NCBI RefSeq assembly: GCF_025399195.1
Contig: NW_026252101.1
Location: 1 to 64,000 of the forward strand
Length of the DNA: 64,000 nucleotides
Direction of reading: 5' to 3'
DNA from: Umbelopsis ramanniana AG
Taxonomy: Eukaryota > Mucoromycota > Umbelopsidomycetes > Umbelopsidales > Umbelopsidaceae
The notes beneath the pieces were generated by a model. The model was not told the origin of the DNA and ran no database searches. It saw nothing but the letters and a program-made list of their open reading frames with translations. Shown here piece by piece: positions 1 to 13,920 of the stretch (positions within the stretch are counted from its first letter, which is position 1; each line of letters starts with the position of its first letter). The position numbers were made by a program, and so were the translations under genes.

Positions 1-238
1 AATGATTGCGAGAAAAAAATTTCAGGCTCTCTGCTCTGGTATCGTAATAATGATTTTTTTTCATTGGCGCAAAATAATTCTCAATAAACAGTAGCCGAAT
101 GGCGAAAATTTTTTGTTACAAAATTCATGTTGAAAATTCAATCGACGTCACCAAATTATTTATTGCAGTCAAAGAGCTTCTTTTTAAAGGCAATAGCTTT
201 GAGCCAGATTCCGGTTGGTGAAAAAAAAAACTTGATCA

Positions 239-1877
239 ATGAGCTTTGATCACAAGAACGACGAGAAACTTGTCTTTGAGACTTCGGAAAATGTAAGACT
301 GGAACAATTGATCAATAGACCTCTGCATTCTATATATGACTGACGACTTTGTTTTCGCAGGTCAAAGTTGCTCCAACTTTCGACTCGATCGGTTTGAAGG
401 AAGATCTGTTACGTGGTATCTACGCTTACAACTTTGAAAAGCCTTCAGCCATTCAACAAAGAGGTATGATGGAAGACCACGAATGTTACATTTACACGGA
501 TTAAGTCTTCTTCCGGTCATACTCACGATTTGACACTTTTTATTCAGCTATCACACCCATTGTCAAAGGCCGGGATGTCATTGCACAAGCACAATCTGGT
601 ACCGGTAAAACGGCCACTTTCTCTATTTCGATTCTTCAAAGCATCGACACTACTCTCCGAGAGACGCAAGCCCTTGTCCTTTCACCCACTCGCGAACTTG
701 CTACTCAGATCCAGAGCGTCGTTCTCGCTCTTGGTGACTACATGAACGTCCAGTGCCACGCCTGTATTGGAGGTACCAGCATTGGTGAAGATATCAGAAA
801 GCTCGACAACGGTGTACATGTAGTTTCAGGAACTCCAGGTCGTGTCTACGATATGATTAGACGACGCAATCTTCGTACCAGAAATATCAAGATGTTGGTT
901 CTCGACGAAGCAGATGAACTGTTGAACCGTGGTTTCAAGGATCAAATATACGACGTGTATAGATATTTGCCACCAGCGACACAAGTTGTACTTCTTTCCG
1001 CTACACTTCCTCATGATGTTTTGGAATTGACCACCAAGTTCATGACAGACCCTATCCGTATTTTGGTCAAGCGTGATGAATTGACATTAGAAGGAATCAA
1101 GCAGTTCTTCGTTGCTGTCGAGCGAGAAGAGTGGAAGTTTGATACACTTTGCGATTTATACGACACATTGACCATCACACAAGCCGTTATATTCTGTAAC
1201 ACTCGACGCAAGGTTGATTGGTTGACGGAGAAGATGCGAGAGGCTAACTTCACCGTTTCATCTATGCACGGTGAAATGCCTCAGAAGGAACGAGATGCTA
1301 TCATGCAGGAGTTCCGCCAGGGTGCAAGGTACAGTACTTTTTGTTCGGTTTTCTTGGCATCTCTCAGTGACAGGTACAGTGATATTAACGTGTTCTACAT
1401 TATCGCAGTCGAGTGTTGATCACTACCGATGTTTGGGCTCGTGGTATCGATGTTCAGCAGGTTTCCTTGGTTATCAAGTAAGTTGGATTGCATTGATTAC
1501 TGAAAATGACAAGCCTAGGACATGGCACTGATGATCATGGTTATTGCTTTTAGCTATGATCTCCCAGCAAATCGAGAATTGTACATCCATCGTATTGGTA
1601 GATCTGGTCGTTTTGGTCGCAAGGGTGTTGCTATCAACTTTGTCAAGCAAGATGACTTGCAGATTCTTCGAGATATTGAACAATATTACAGGTAAGATAT
1701 GTCGTAGTGATGCTCAATATCGGAGTGAGATATCTTGCTAATTGTTAATTTCGAACCATAGTACGCAAATCGACGAAATGCCAATGAATGGTATGTATTG
1801 CAACCTATTTTGGATTTTACATCTCCTACTTTTATCACTTACGCAATCTCTTTTATACAGTTACCGATTTGATTTAA
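239..1877 (+). CDS. FAL1: eIF4A3/FAL1 DEAD-box RNA helicase
   Basis: This encodes an ATP-dependent RNA helicase of the eIF4A family. It is closest to eIF4A3, the RNA clamp of the exon junction complex (Fal1 in yeast, used in rRNA maturation). I place seven exons: 239-292, 361-463, 548-1328, 1409-1477, 1554-1691, 1762-1790 and 1861-1877, giving 396 aa, the normal family length. Visible motifs are the Q motif ([10 protein letters not shown]), motif I (AQSGTGKT), Ib (TPGR), DEAD box ([10 protein letters not shown]), SAT (LLSATLP), motif V ([10 protein letters not shown]) and motif VI ([11 protein letters not shown]). The stretch [11 protein letters not shown] and the ending EMPMNVTDLI match eIF4A3 rather than the translation factor eIF4A. 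The next gene starts about 250 nt downstream on the same strand. An EJC core member fits an intron-rich genome. Confidence 0.95.
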
Positions 1878-2123
1878 GATGTCTTGTCTGAAAGTCAGAG
1901 TAGAAAAAGCGCTTTTACAGTTGTTCGATTCACGTTCCCTCCCTTCATTCAGGGTTTTTTTTATTACCATCACGATTAAAATGCAAAAAAATAAGAAAGT
2001 CAAAAAGACAAAACCCTAAAAAGAGGTGTGATGTCAAGCCATGTGACCACCATTTTCCCCCAATCCCGCATATCATGCTTTTTGACGGCAGCTTGACTTT
2101 CTTCCTCATTTCATTATACCCTC

Positions 2124-3051
<928 letters not shown>

Positions 3052-3612
3052 TATGCTATTTTTTGTTCCTTCACTTGTAAATTTGTATTGCTCTTTCCTT
3101 ACTTGACCATTGCTTCAATTGCGTTATATTCGAGATTATTTTTCTCTTAGCTTTTTCTGGAAGACATCTTTTTCCCAAGGGGGACTGTGGGCACTGATAT
3201 ATTGCTAGTAAATGACCATTTTATGCTACCTTAAACGGTTGGAAATTGAGGGGAGTAGTAATAGGAGTTTTGTGTCGGGAAGAAATTGGAGTTCTGCAGT
3301 GAGTATGCTTAAATAGGAGGTAACTAAAGCTAGGGTCCTGCTAAAATTTTAATATAGATGGACGGATGTATATGAAGCGACGGTTTGATTAGGAGGACTT
3401 CAGTATGACTCTTGATAATGGTTAAGTACTTCAATCCTCGGTGATGGAGTGGTGAGAGAGAATCTAACAATGTCATCGGCCGTAAAAATGTGTTGGTGCC
3501 TGCACCTGTCCGCTCGCCTGGTTTTAGAGATATCGTTGAGAAGATCATCACCATTATAATGGGAATGACCGTGCGTACACATATGATTTGTACAGTTTCG
3601 TTTGGGGTGTGG
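3052..3612. other. convergent intergenic region
   Basis: This is the 3' side shared by RAB2 (+) and the Sos7-like gene (-). Only short reading frames occur and none resembles a protein family. I see nothing further in it. Confidence 0.6.
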
Positions 3613-5293
3613 CTATGACCTGATGCGAGCACCAACACTTTGCAATAAATAAGTTAAGCTATCTTGTCGTTCTAGACGCTTGGCAATGTCTACAATATCT
3701 TGGACCTCGACTTCCTGGTCAATAGACTAGTATGCATATATTAAGACCAACTTCTCTGACAAAGTGCTCCCTTGCTTGCACTTACCTCTGCATCTTCCAC
3801 AGATCCAGAAACAGGATTCAAGAGTACATTTAAATGGAATATCTTATTGTCATCCGGAAAAGCTGGATGCCTGACATTGAATATGGCAAGAATCTCCGTT
3901 TTTGATATTATTTGAATATCTTGTAGTCCGTATAAATTGTTGCATACGGCGACAATCGAAAGGTACCTGTTTGATATCACACTTGTTACAAAGCGCTGTT
4001 GTCTTCTCACTAACGTTTTCAGCTTTCCCTTACCATTTCGTCAAATCCTCAACGGTAGGGTCACGCTTATTTGCCATTCTAACTGCATCGGCAGCATATG
4101 CTTCCGCTGTAAACTTTTGCGCCTCCAATTGTTCTATTTCGGTTTCCAAACTTTCAATTTTCCATGATAGCTCTGATATGGTGTCTCGTCGTTTCTCCAT
4201 CTCATTGCTGATATTTTGGAAATCGTCACTCTAGGGATGATAAAGGTGTTACCCCAAGATTATGGATCCGATGTTTGTTTGCCTTCCCGTTGTTTTGGCA
4301 TTTTATCATACCTGCTGGTCGATAATAGATTTGGCTTCTTCTACAGTGAGTTTCTATGTAAAGGTCGGGTTAGATACACGTTACTCTGGAGAAACTAGAA
4401 AGTTCGTAGTTGTCTTACACTATGTTTATCAGCTTCCTGGCTCATTTTCGTCAGCTCTGCTTCCTAAAAAATAACTTCAGTGGGTCTGGACGATTCGAGG
4501 CATGATATAGGCTGGCATTAACGAACCATCTCGTTGATTTCTGCGAATACTGATTCAGTCTTATCAACCTTATGCTTTAGATCCGTGATTGCTGGATGTG
4601 TTTCGTTTGATTAGCCATCAAACAACATCATATATTTCGACCGTGGGGTACCGCTTACCATCGTGCAGTGTTTTTCCTACGGTTGCAATCTCTCTCTGTA
4701 GTGTACTGGTTTCCAATTTACCGTCCTTGAGCTTTTGCTTTTCTTCACGATTCTGTCGGTCTAAATATGAAGGGATCAGGATCGTGTCATCCTCCATGTC
4801 CTCCTGGGTCTATTCATGCGTCCCTACCTAATTCCCAGTTATCCGGTTGTTCAATCACAAGCGATGGGTCCTTCATCAAGCTCTTCAAAAAACGGTCTTT
4901 CGTCTCTTGCTCTAGATAATTGAATTTCAATTTCGCAAAGTGTTCCTGCATTCGAAAGACAAAATGAGGATAAAATACACTATACAACAATCAACTATAC
5001 GAGTACTACCTTGTAGAAGTCCAGCACCATACTAAAGCTCTTTGGGTGGTCATCAATGACATCGTTACTGCCGTCCAGGGCATTCAAGCCCTTCGATATT
5101 GAGGAAGCCTTTTGCGCGCATTCATCCCTCAGCTTATCAGTGAATTGTTCTTCAGAGTCGAATTCGCGTATAAAGCTAACATAGTAAAATCTCGTTTGAG
5201 TGAAGAAGATTACGTACTATGCAATTGTATGGCTCATTCTTACGTTCTGAAGTCTTCGAATTGTTCACTGGAGTGTACTTGTTCGGCAGGCAT
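3613..5293 (-). CDS. Sos7/Kre28-like kinetochore coiled-coil protein
   Basis: This is a multi-exon gene read from ATG at 5293 to TAG at 3613. Frames join across canonical introns. Exon 1 starts MPAEQVHSSEQFEDFRT and is followed by FIREFDSEEQFTDKL. Then comes KLKFNYLEQETKDRFLKSL, a coiled-coil middle (ISNEMEKRRDTISEL and IESLETEIEQLEAQKF) and a C-terminal block KRDPTVEDLTKWYLSIV leading to a compact domain with HLNVLLNPVSGSVEDAE. The 'KLKF.YLEQETK.RFL' block and the 'RDP..E.L..WY' block are what I recall of fungal Sos7, the partner of Spc7/KNL1 at the outer kinetochore (Kre28 or ZWINT elsewhere). This is recognition from memory with no search, so another coiled-coil kinetochore subunit remains possible. 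Gene architecture is surer than the name. Confidence 0.55.
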
Positions 5294-6298
5294 TATGTGA
5301 TCCTGTTGAAGCTCCTGCCAGTCGCGACTTCTTGAGTGGGTACAGCGAAAAGCGTGTTTTCATGGGCGAGTCACAATTTCACCAATTTGACGACCTGCCC
5401 AATTTTTGTCTACCCATCAGTCCCGCTTTAACGCTGTAAAATGCATTTTAACCACATACTATACGATTCTTTTTGAGTATACCATACGGTAGATATGAAA
5501 TAATGAGTAGCTGAATAACATCTTGCCGCTATGGCTGTGAAACGGCTTATTGGTGTTGTGTGGGATAGATGAAAATCTCATAGGCGCTAAACCTTTTTTT
5601 TGGTATCCAATTGTATCCAATTATCATTTCGTGTTGGCTTATTTGCCAAGTTTTTGGAGCTCCAAAATGGTGCCTGTCATAATTCTTCGATCTAGGTTTT
5701 GAAACGATTTTCCGAATTTTCCCTTTTTTGTGTAAAATGTTGGAGATGTCAATGATACTGAATCTCACTCTATTGTAGTTAAGACGTAGAGCAGAATATC
5801 AGCAATGGCTAATTTTCCTGCCTGCCTGCGTTATTAGCAACTATGATCATCAATTGATATGCCCTGATGTTATACTCATGTTACAGATTATATTTCACTA
5901 CAGGGACAAACGGATCAGATATCCATGGCTATAAAGTGAGATATCGTGCAGTTGGCGCATTTCATTTCATATATTTTTTTTTAAAAGCAATTCATAGCCG
6001 AACTTAGTTCACTTACTTACAACAGTGCGATACTGAATTTTCAGATTTTAAATAATTAGATCTTCTTACCGATCTACTCTTGTTACACCGCTGGATGCCT
6101 AATGCTATTAAAAAGTGATTCCCACACTCTAAGCGTTTGATTTTCAACGAGCCAGAAACAGAGATGTTTCCTTACACATATGCAGGATTTTGATTGGTTC
6201 AGAGATCCCGACCAGTGCTCGATTTTTTCAGCAAAATAAAAATGATTGCGACTGCGTTGAGTCATTGTTTGCCGCTATCTTTTCTCAGTCTATCCATC
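5294..6298. other. divergent intergenic region, AT-rich
   Basis: This is 1 kb between the divergent starts of the Sos7-like gene and PDX2. It holds runs of A/T and a tandem of the short motif 'tatccaatt' near 5601-5622. The small ORFs here have no recognisable product, and no gene is supported. Confidence 0.5.
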
Positions 6299-7022
6299 AT
6301 GGTCGTCAATCAGCCTGTCACTCATGTTAAAGTCGGTGTCCTTGGTAAGTCTATTCTCTCTAGAACCTTGGAAAGCCTTTGTATATATACTAATATGCCG
6401 CTCATTGTCGCTATCAGCTTTGCAAGGTGCCTTCATTGAGCACATTCACACCCTGAACAACATTGCTGAAGTCACAGAGGCGATCCCTGTCAGAACCGAA
6501 GAGCAACTGAATTCCGTCGATGCTCTTATCATCCCTGGTGGAGAATCAACCGCTATGGCTTTGATTGCTGAACGCTGTAATATGTTGGAACCCCTTCGTG
6601 CGTTTGTCCGATCGAAGCCAACCTGGGGTACTTGTGCCGGTATGATTTTGCTTGCCGACGAAGCTAGCAAAACCAAGAGAGGCGGTCAACAATTGTTGGG
6701 AGGACTTCACATTTCTGTCAACCGCAACCAATTCGGTTCGCAAAAGGAATCTTTCGAGACCGATTTGTATATGCCAGAAGTGCTTGGAGGTGATACTCCT
6801 TTCCACGCTGTGTTCATTCGGGCACCCATCATCACCGAAATCAAGTCAGACAAGGTCAAAGTGTTGTGTAAACTTGGCAACCAAGTTGGTAGCACTGATG
6901 CCGAGACCATTGTTGCTGTTCAACAGAATCATTTGATGGCAACAGCTTTCCACCCTGAACTTACTAGTGACGATCGATTGCATCGATACTTCGTTGGCAT
7001 TGCCTTGCAGCACAAGGCTTGA
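6299..7022 (+). CDS. SNO1: pyridoxal 5'-phosphate synthase glutaminase subunit (PDX2/SNO)
   Basis: This is the class I glutamine amidotransferase subunit of the de novo vitamin B6 pathway. It hydrolyses glutamine and passes ammonia to the PDX1/SNZ synthase subunit, which builds PLP from a pentose and a triose phosphate. Exon 1 is 6299-6344 (MVVNQPVTHVKVGVL), the intron is 6345-6417 and exon 2 is 6418-7022, giving 216 aa, a typical length. Motifs are GVLALQGAF, the oxyanion loop PGGEST, the nucleophile cysteine in WGTCAGM, and the His-Glu pair in FHPEL. QNHLMATAFHPEL is the family's C-terminal signature. The PDX1 partner gene is not in this window. Confidence 0.95.
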
Positions 7023-7404
7023 TTGTATTCTTCCTTTTGTAACATCTACCCTTCTTGCTTTCCTTTAATTGTCAAAGAAAAAACTTTCATTCGTTGTGTA
7101 ATTTAGGGTATTCCCTCTATATAGATTCCTGATAAAAACATACCAAGTACAATACAGATACATTTACAATCGTAAATCGTTATATCTACGTCGTTTAACC
7201 AATTATTGCATGCACGGTAATGTTTACCTCAATGCCACCTCACCATCCCGAAACATAAAATTACAAATGCTAACTTTTTTATTATTTTGTAATGCTTGAG
7301 CAGTTGCAATCCGAAATGCATATCTAGGATGATATCACAATGATCTGTTCACATAGCCCTAGCAGCGCAAAACTTGGAATGTAGACGCACCAAGTTCTAA
7401 GCAT
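7023..7404. other. convergent intergenic region
   Basis: This is the 3' flank between PDX2 (+) and RPL27 (-). It is AT-rich and I see no gene. Confidence 0.6.
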
Positions 7405-8283
7405 TTAGAATCGGAGCTTGGAGAAGAACCACTTGTTCTTGCCGGTGTTGTGTCTCTCCTCGAACAACTTCTTGATGGTCTAAAGGGAGTAGCATGTTAG
7501 TCCAGCCACTTGCTTAAATTTTGTTTCACTGCGAAACCAAAAACATTACCTTCTTAGCATCCTCGCGCTGGGAAGGCTCCTTGAAGGTCTCGGAAGAGAT
7601 GGTACCCTTGATCTGTTCGAGCTCGAGAGCATAACGGGTGGGCATCATGTGGTTGTAGTTGATAACCTTGATGAAAGGCTTAACCTTGGAGCGCTTGGCG
7701 ACCTTCTTCTTACCCATGGAGCGGGTAACCTTGAGAGGGTAACGCTCGACACCGGCGACGACAGCGTAACCGTAGGGTCTGTCCTTGGTACCTTCGTCGT
7801 GGTCTATAGAGTACAACGTAATTAGTATATGAGGATACGCAATGAAGTAGGTCGATAGTAGCCGATCTTGATTTGGCGGTGAGTTGTTAAACGAGGACTA
7901 GGGATGTCGAGCATCGAGTTTGCGTTGCGAATTTGTCGATTGTATCACAATTCCCAATTTCCAAAATAAAAAAGTTGAATTGTTGAATCGTCGAAAAAAA
8001 TTCAATGTGCTGGTCAAATTCTCTCCATTCGTTCACATCGTCGTTCCATTTCTTTCTATGTTACTGACAGAAAGGACCTAATACATACTACGGACGATAA
8101 CAGCCTTTTTACCGGCATAACGGCCTTGGAGAATGACAACGACCTAGTCAAGACATAGACGTTAGAAAAGCTGTGTCGTTCGAAAAAAAAAATCCATCCA
8201 TCGTCCAGATGATCAATCATCCGTCAATTTCTGCATCAAATCATGAAGATACACACCTTGCCTGCTTTCAAGAACTTGACCAT
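7405..8283 (-). CDS. RPL27: 60S ribosomal protein L27 (eL27)
   Basis: This is large-subunit ribosomal protein eL27 (RPL27). The start is ATG at 8283. Exon 1 is only nine codons (8257-8283, MVKFLKAGK), followed by [18 protein letters not shown], then a main exon ([21 protein letters not shown] ... [17 protein letters not shown]) and a final exon ending [12 protein letters not shown] at 7405. The assembled protein is about 136 aa, the usual length. The second intron (about 285 nt, 7806-8090) is long for this genome. I looked there for a C/D-box snoRNA and found no convincing boxes. Codon choice is strongly biased, as expected for a highly expressed gene. Confidence 0.95.
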
Positions 8284-8365
8284 GGCGATGAAAGTGAGCG
8301 GTGAGAAAGAGAAGGATTATTACCATCCATGAAGGGATGAGTATAACCCGCAGGTTCCATTATTG

Positions 8366-8373
8366 TGACGTCA
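8366..8373. promoter_or_regulatory. CRE-like palindrome near RPL27
   Basis: This is a perfect TGACGTCA, the binding site of ATF/CREB-type bZIP factors. It lies 83 nt upstream of the RPL27 start codon. Function is inferred from the motif and its position only. Confidence 0.4.
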
Positions 8374-9199
8374 CGCTCCGCACTAGCAACTGCAATCCAG
8401 ATTTTAATTTAATCACTTAAATAGTAACCTTCCAAACAACGATCGATGGTTTATTTCGAAGCAGGGATGTGTTATTAAAAGGCCATTTAATATTTCTGTA
8501 TATTTTCAGTATTGAGAAATTTACTGATGTATGAATGCCGTTAACGAGAAAGAAATCTTCGGTTATGCTGATATGACCCCCAGCTACAATTAGATATCTT
8601 TTGAATATAGAAGTATGGTTGGTCAAACATGGTTGGCAGTATTTTAACTGACAATAACTACTGGTGCTGTGTATTTGATCAGAGTAGTTCAAGTGACAAT
8701 CTCTATTGATGATATATCTTGGACTAAAGGCAATTGTTTCTTTCACCAATACCGTTACGAGTGTGATCATTTCTATCGTAACGACACTAGGATCTGGATC
8801 AGGGTTGTTCTATTGATCGAATTTGGCACTTGATATAAGCTGACGAGCGTTTTATGGTGGAGAAATTCAAAGAGTTGGCTTAGCCGCTGCTTAATATATG
8901 TTTATTTATGATTGTTTTCGAACAGACGGCTGGCTATCAACTGTAAGGATTTTGTTGAATGATCGATCTAGTTTCCTTTAAATGTCATATACGAATGCCC
9001 CTTTAAATAGGGGTGTTTGTGAGTCCTTTTACCAGCTATGGTAATATAGTCAAAATGGCTAGCAAACATTGTTTTAAAAGCAGAGACTACCATTTTAAAG
9101 CTGAAAGTCATCATAGAACCACCATCATCAATTTCTTTGACTGAATGCAAATTAGAGAGCACTTCAAAAATCACAAAGGCTTAATTACTATCAGCAAAA

Positions 9200-9207
9200 T
9201 GACGTCA
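9200..9207. promoter_or_regulatory. CRE-like palindrome upstream of RPS0
   Basis: This is a second perfect TGACGTCA in the same intergenic region, about 260 nt upstream of the RPS0 start. One copy on each side of a divergent ribosomal pair suggests shared bZIP control, which is inference. Confidence 0.35.
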
Positions 9208-9469
9208 ACTTTTTCAAACAGTTTCCCGCCCGATCACTCATCTCTAAAGTTTGACAAATTTGGCATCCATAGTTCGACCTCTTTTTTCCGTTGCGCGTAC
9301 GTATAGAATGGAGTGAAAGCATATCGAACCTTACGAACCGAGCATCATTACGAAATTAGACATGATGGATGATTCGATTACTCGGAAGGATTCATCGAGC
9401 GAAGAATTTTTTTTTGCTAACACCTACATTCGCATCTTCTAAATTTTAGAGCAATCCGACTTTCTGAAA

Positions 9470-10532
9470 ATGTCCAACGTCCCTGCCAGTAAGTTTTTCG
9501 CATGCATTCCACTGCTTTGCTCGGCTAGCAGCATCATGCTTACATTCTCTTCTTTTCAGTCCTTAACGCCACTGAGGAAGACCTCCAGCTCCTCCTTAGC
9601 GCTCAGTGCCACCTTGGTGCTAAGAATGCCACCTCTGTCATGTCTCCTTACGTCTACAAGCGCCGTAACGATGGTACGAAAACCATTCTTTCTTTTGTAA
9701 ATGAGTGTGAACCAGTGTTAACGACTAGTGCCCTGAATGATTAATAGGTATCCATATCATCAACCTCGGTAAGACTTGGGAGAAGCTTGTCTTGGCTGCC
9801 CGTATCATCGCTGCCATTGAGAACGTAAGTGGAATCAATCTATACAGGCGAAGTATCGTGGTTGGGATTGGTTTGATCTAAACAATTATGTGTTTGAATA
9901 TATTATAGCCCCAGGACATCGTTGTCATCTCTGCCCGTCCCTACGGTCACCGTGCTGCCTTGAAGTTCGCCAAGTACATTGGTGCCGAAGCTATTGTCGG
10001 TCGTTTCACCCCCGGTACCTTCACCAATTACATCACCCGTTCCTTCAAGGAGCCCCGTCTCATCATCTCCACCGATCCCCGCTCTGACTTCCAGGCCATC
10101 AAGGAGGCTTCCTATGTCAACATCCCCGTCATCTCTCTTGCTGACACTGACTCCCTTCTCCAGTTCGTTGATGTTGCCATCCCCACCAACAACAAGGGTA
10201 AGCACGCTCTCGGTCTTATCTACTACCTCTTGACCCGTACCGTCCTCCGTCTCCGTGGTACTCTCGAGTACAACCAAGCCTGGGACGTTATGGTTGATAT
10301 GTTCTTCTACCGTGATCCCGAGGAAGCTGAGAAGGAAGCTGCCGCTGCCGCTGCTGCTGCCGCTGAAGGCGAGACTGAGTTCGCTGCTGCTCAAGAGTCT
10401 GAGTGGGCTGCTGACATCGCCGCTGAAGGCCCCGCTGCCATCGCTGGTGCCGCCGACTGGACCGCTGAGACCACCGCTGCTGACTGGGCTGAGGATGCCA
10501 ACGCCCAGGCTTCCTCCAGCTGGGACGCATAA
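9470..10532 (+). CDS. RPS0: 40S ribosomal protein S0 (uS2)
   Basis: This is small-subunit ribosomal protein uS2 (RPS0/RPSA). Exons are 9470-9488, 9560-9673, 9748-9824 and 9909-10532, giving 277 aa. The N-terminus is [19 protein letters not shown]. Conserved blocks are [54 protein letters not shown] and [12 protein letters not shown]. After the uS2 core comes a long Ala/Glu-rich tail with repeated tryptophans (SEWAAD, AADWTAE, AADWAED), ending SSSWDA. That acidic Trp-containing tail is typical of eukaryotic S0. GC-rich third positions and C-ending codons make the antisense strand open for 213 codons, which is only a shadow. Confidence 0.96.
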
Positions 10533-10621
10533 ATTGTTGATCATCTAGAATCAACACTTTTTCATTAGATCCACACTGGCGCACTAAACGTTGCGCCTTT
10601 TTAGATTGCTTGCGAAAATAA

Positions 10622-11896
<1,275 letters not shown>

Positions 11897-12184
11897 TTCA
11901 TGCCATAGTTTTGTATTTTCCTACAAGTGATATAATAATAATAAAGAAACGCGGTATTAGATTGATCTTCATCCCACCGTTTTATAACAAGATAGACATT
12001 GCCTCCTCTTCCTTTCATTATTAAAACAAAAAAGATTTATTGTGATTGTGCTGTACAATATAATGAACTAGGATTCTATATGTTCAGCAGACATGCTACA
12101 TGAAACAAAATGAACCAGCGGATTTTTTTTTTCAAGTAAATTCTATGGTTGAAGTGAAAAATATGGAAGTTGGATGTCAAATGC

Positions 12185-13641
12185 TTATTTCATAGTCAAA
12201 AGCTTGACGTCGAAAATGAGAGTGGAGTTCTTGGGGATACCAGGCAAGCTCTGGGAACCGTAGGCAAGAGAAGCAGGGATGGTAAGTCTGCGTTCGCCAC
12301 CAATTGCCATGCCAACAATACCCTGATCCCAACCCTTGATGACTTCACCGCGGCCAAGGCCGAAGTTGAAAGGTTTGCCAGAGACGTTCTTGTCAAAGAC
12401 CTTGCCACTTTGGAGCTTTCCGATGTAGCGCATTCCAATCTGATAGAGAGATGAATTAGCAAGGTTGGCATTAATTCATAGTGCTTTATAAAGTAACTTA
12501 CTCTTTGTCCGGCCTTGGCCTTGGGACCGGTTCCAACCTTCATGTCTTCAATGACGAGACCATTAGCAAGCTTGGTAGCCTTGGGCTTTTCCTTCTTTGC
12601 CTCTTCCTTCTTGGGTTGCTCCTTCTTTGGCTCCTCCTTCTTGGCCTGTTCCTTCTTGGCCTCAGGCTTCTTGGGCTCGGGCTTCTTGGATTCTTGCTTC
12701 TTGGCTTGCTCTTGGGCCTTTTGCTTCTTGGTAGCAGGAGCAGCAGCTTGTTCAGCAGCTCTCTTCTTACCATTCTTAGCGACAGGTACTTCCTCCTCCT
12801 CTTCCTCCTCCTCCTCGTCACTTTCTTCAACAGCAGCTGAACATGGTATCAGTAAACAGTATTCTATGAGCATCAAGCGACTAATATGATCTACTCACCA
12901 AGACGCTTAGCTCCATTGGTAACAATACCATTGGCAAGGCTGAAGTCAATGCAAAGGTCAGTACATTATTCCATCACCCAGGACGGCAACAATTTTCAAG
13001 ATCTTTACATATCGTCATCTTCCTCATCATCTTCGCTGGCCTCTTCCAAATCATCCTCTTCATCACTGCTTCCCATCATGAGATCGGAATCATAGGGATC
13101 CTGGTCCATATCGTCATCGGGAATGTAGTTACCAGTGAGATGGACAGCACTGTAGGAGCAAAGTTTGAGCTGGTTAGTACCACGTAATATTTTCGGTTGC
13201 TGATCCATGGTGCATGCTCCAAAAAAAAAAGCTTACTTTTTACCAGAGACAGAGAAAGTGACTTCTTCACCTTCAACAAAGTTATGGTCAAGAAGCTGTT
13301 GCTCAATATGCTTAGGAGTCAAAGCGCAGAGGACAAATTCCTTGTCGTCAACATTGACTTTGACACAAGTGCGCTCTTGCGACTTGATCTCCTCGCCAAA
13401 AGAGGCCTAGGGTACAATGATTCATCATTTAGTAAAACATGTCAACTGTAGTGGGCTCTATAGGATAGTGTACACACCATGGAGACGCGGAAGCTAGCGT
13501 CAACAACTTGAGTATAGGTCTTGCCGGGCAAGACGTGGAGACCTGGTTGCGAATGAGAAGGCGGATCAGAAAACCTTCCATGATCAATAAAGTGCTATTG
13601 GTTCGCTGTAGATTCTTACCCCAAAAACCGAGAATGGACAT
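12185..13641 (-). CDS. FPR4: nucleolar FKBP-type prolyl isomerase with nucleoplasmin-like domain
   Basis: This is an Fpr3/Fpr4 (FKBP39) family histone chaperone and peptidyl-prolyl isomerase. The start is at 13641 (MSILGFWG). The N-terminal part ([42 protein letters not shown]) is the nucleoplasmin-like fold. Acidic runs follow: [18 protein letters not shown] and a stretch of nine glutamates. Then comes a Lys/Glu/Pro-rich basic region of about 70 residues with KKxxPKK repeats, and a C-terminal FKBP domain with [51 protein letters not shown] and FDVKLL. At least six introns are supported by frame continuity. It is expected in the nucleolus and on rDNA chromatin. Fungi may have one or two paralogues, so FPR3 versus FPR4 cannot be separated here. 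Confidence 0.9.
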
Positions 13642-13920
13642 TGTTACTTTGAGAGTATATGGATTACAGTAGCAGGAAAAAAAAAAAAAAGCTTGTTGAA
13701 AAAGAAACTGGACTGTTGTGACCGTCAAAACTTTCATGTCAATTTGAAACTCAGTCCCTGCTTTCCTCTCCAGTGAGACACGCTTTGAAAGACAGCTATC
13801 AATGCCGGGCAAAAGAGCTTTTAACATAGCCGTTTGTTTATCTGTTCGGAAAACATCTCGAAGGCTATTCAAATGAAAAAAAAAAAAATGCAAATTCAAA
13901 ACAAGCTACTTCGATCCTTT

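Larger units (their letters stand above)
8284..9469. other. divergent promoter region between RPL27 and RPS0
   Basis: This is 1.2 kb between two divergently transcribed ribosomal protein genes. It carries two perfect TGACGTCA palindromes, listed separately. A 117-codon frame on the minus strand at 8417-8770 has no recognisable motif and AT-driven composition, and I do not call it. Confidence 0.6.

Noticed and set aside
7806-8090. Possible intronic C/D-box snoRNA in the long RPL27 intron
   Set aside because: No convincing paired C and D boxes or terminal stem were found.
8417-8770. 117-codon minus-strand frame between RPL27 and RPS0
   Set aside because: It has no recognisable motif, its composition follows the AT-rich intergenic DNA and no introns or start context are evident.
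9903-10544. 213-codon antisense frame over RPS0 (also 97-98 codon frames there)
   Set aside because: It is a shadow of a highly expressed, codon-biased ribosomal gene.
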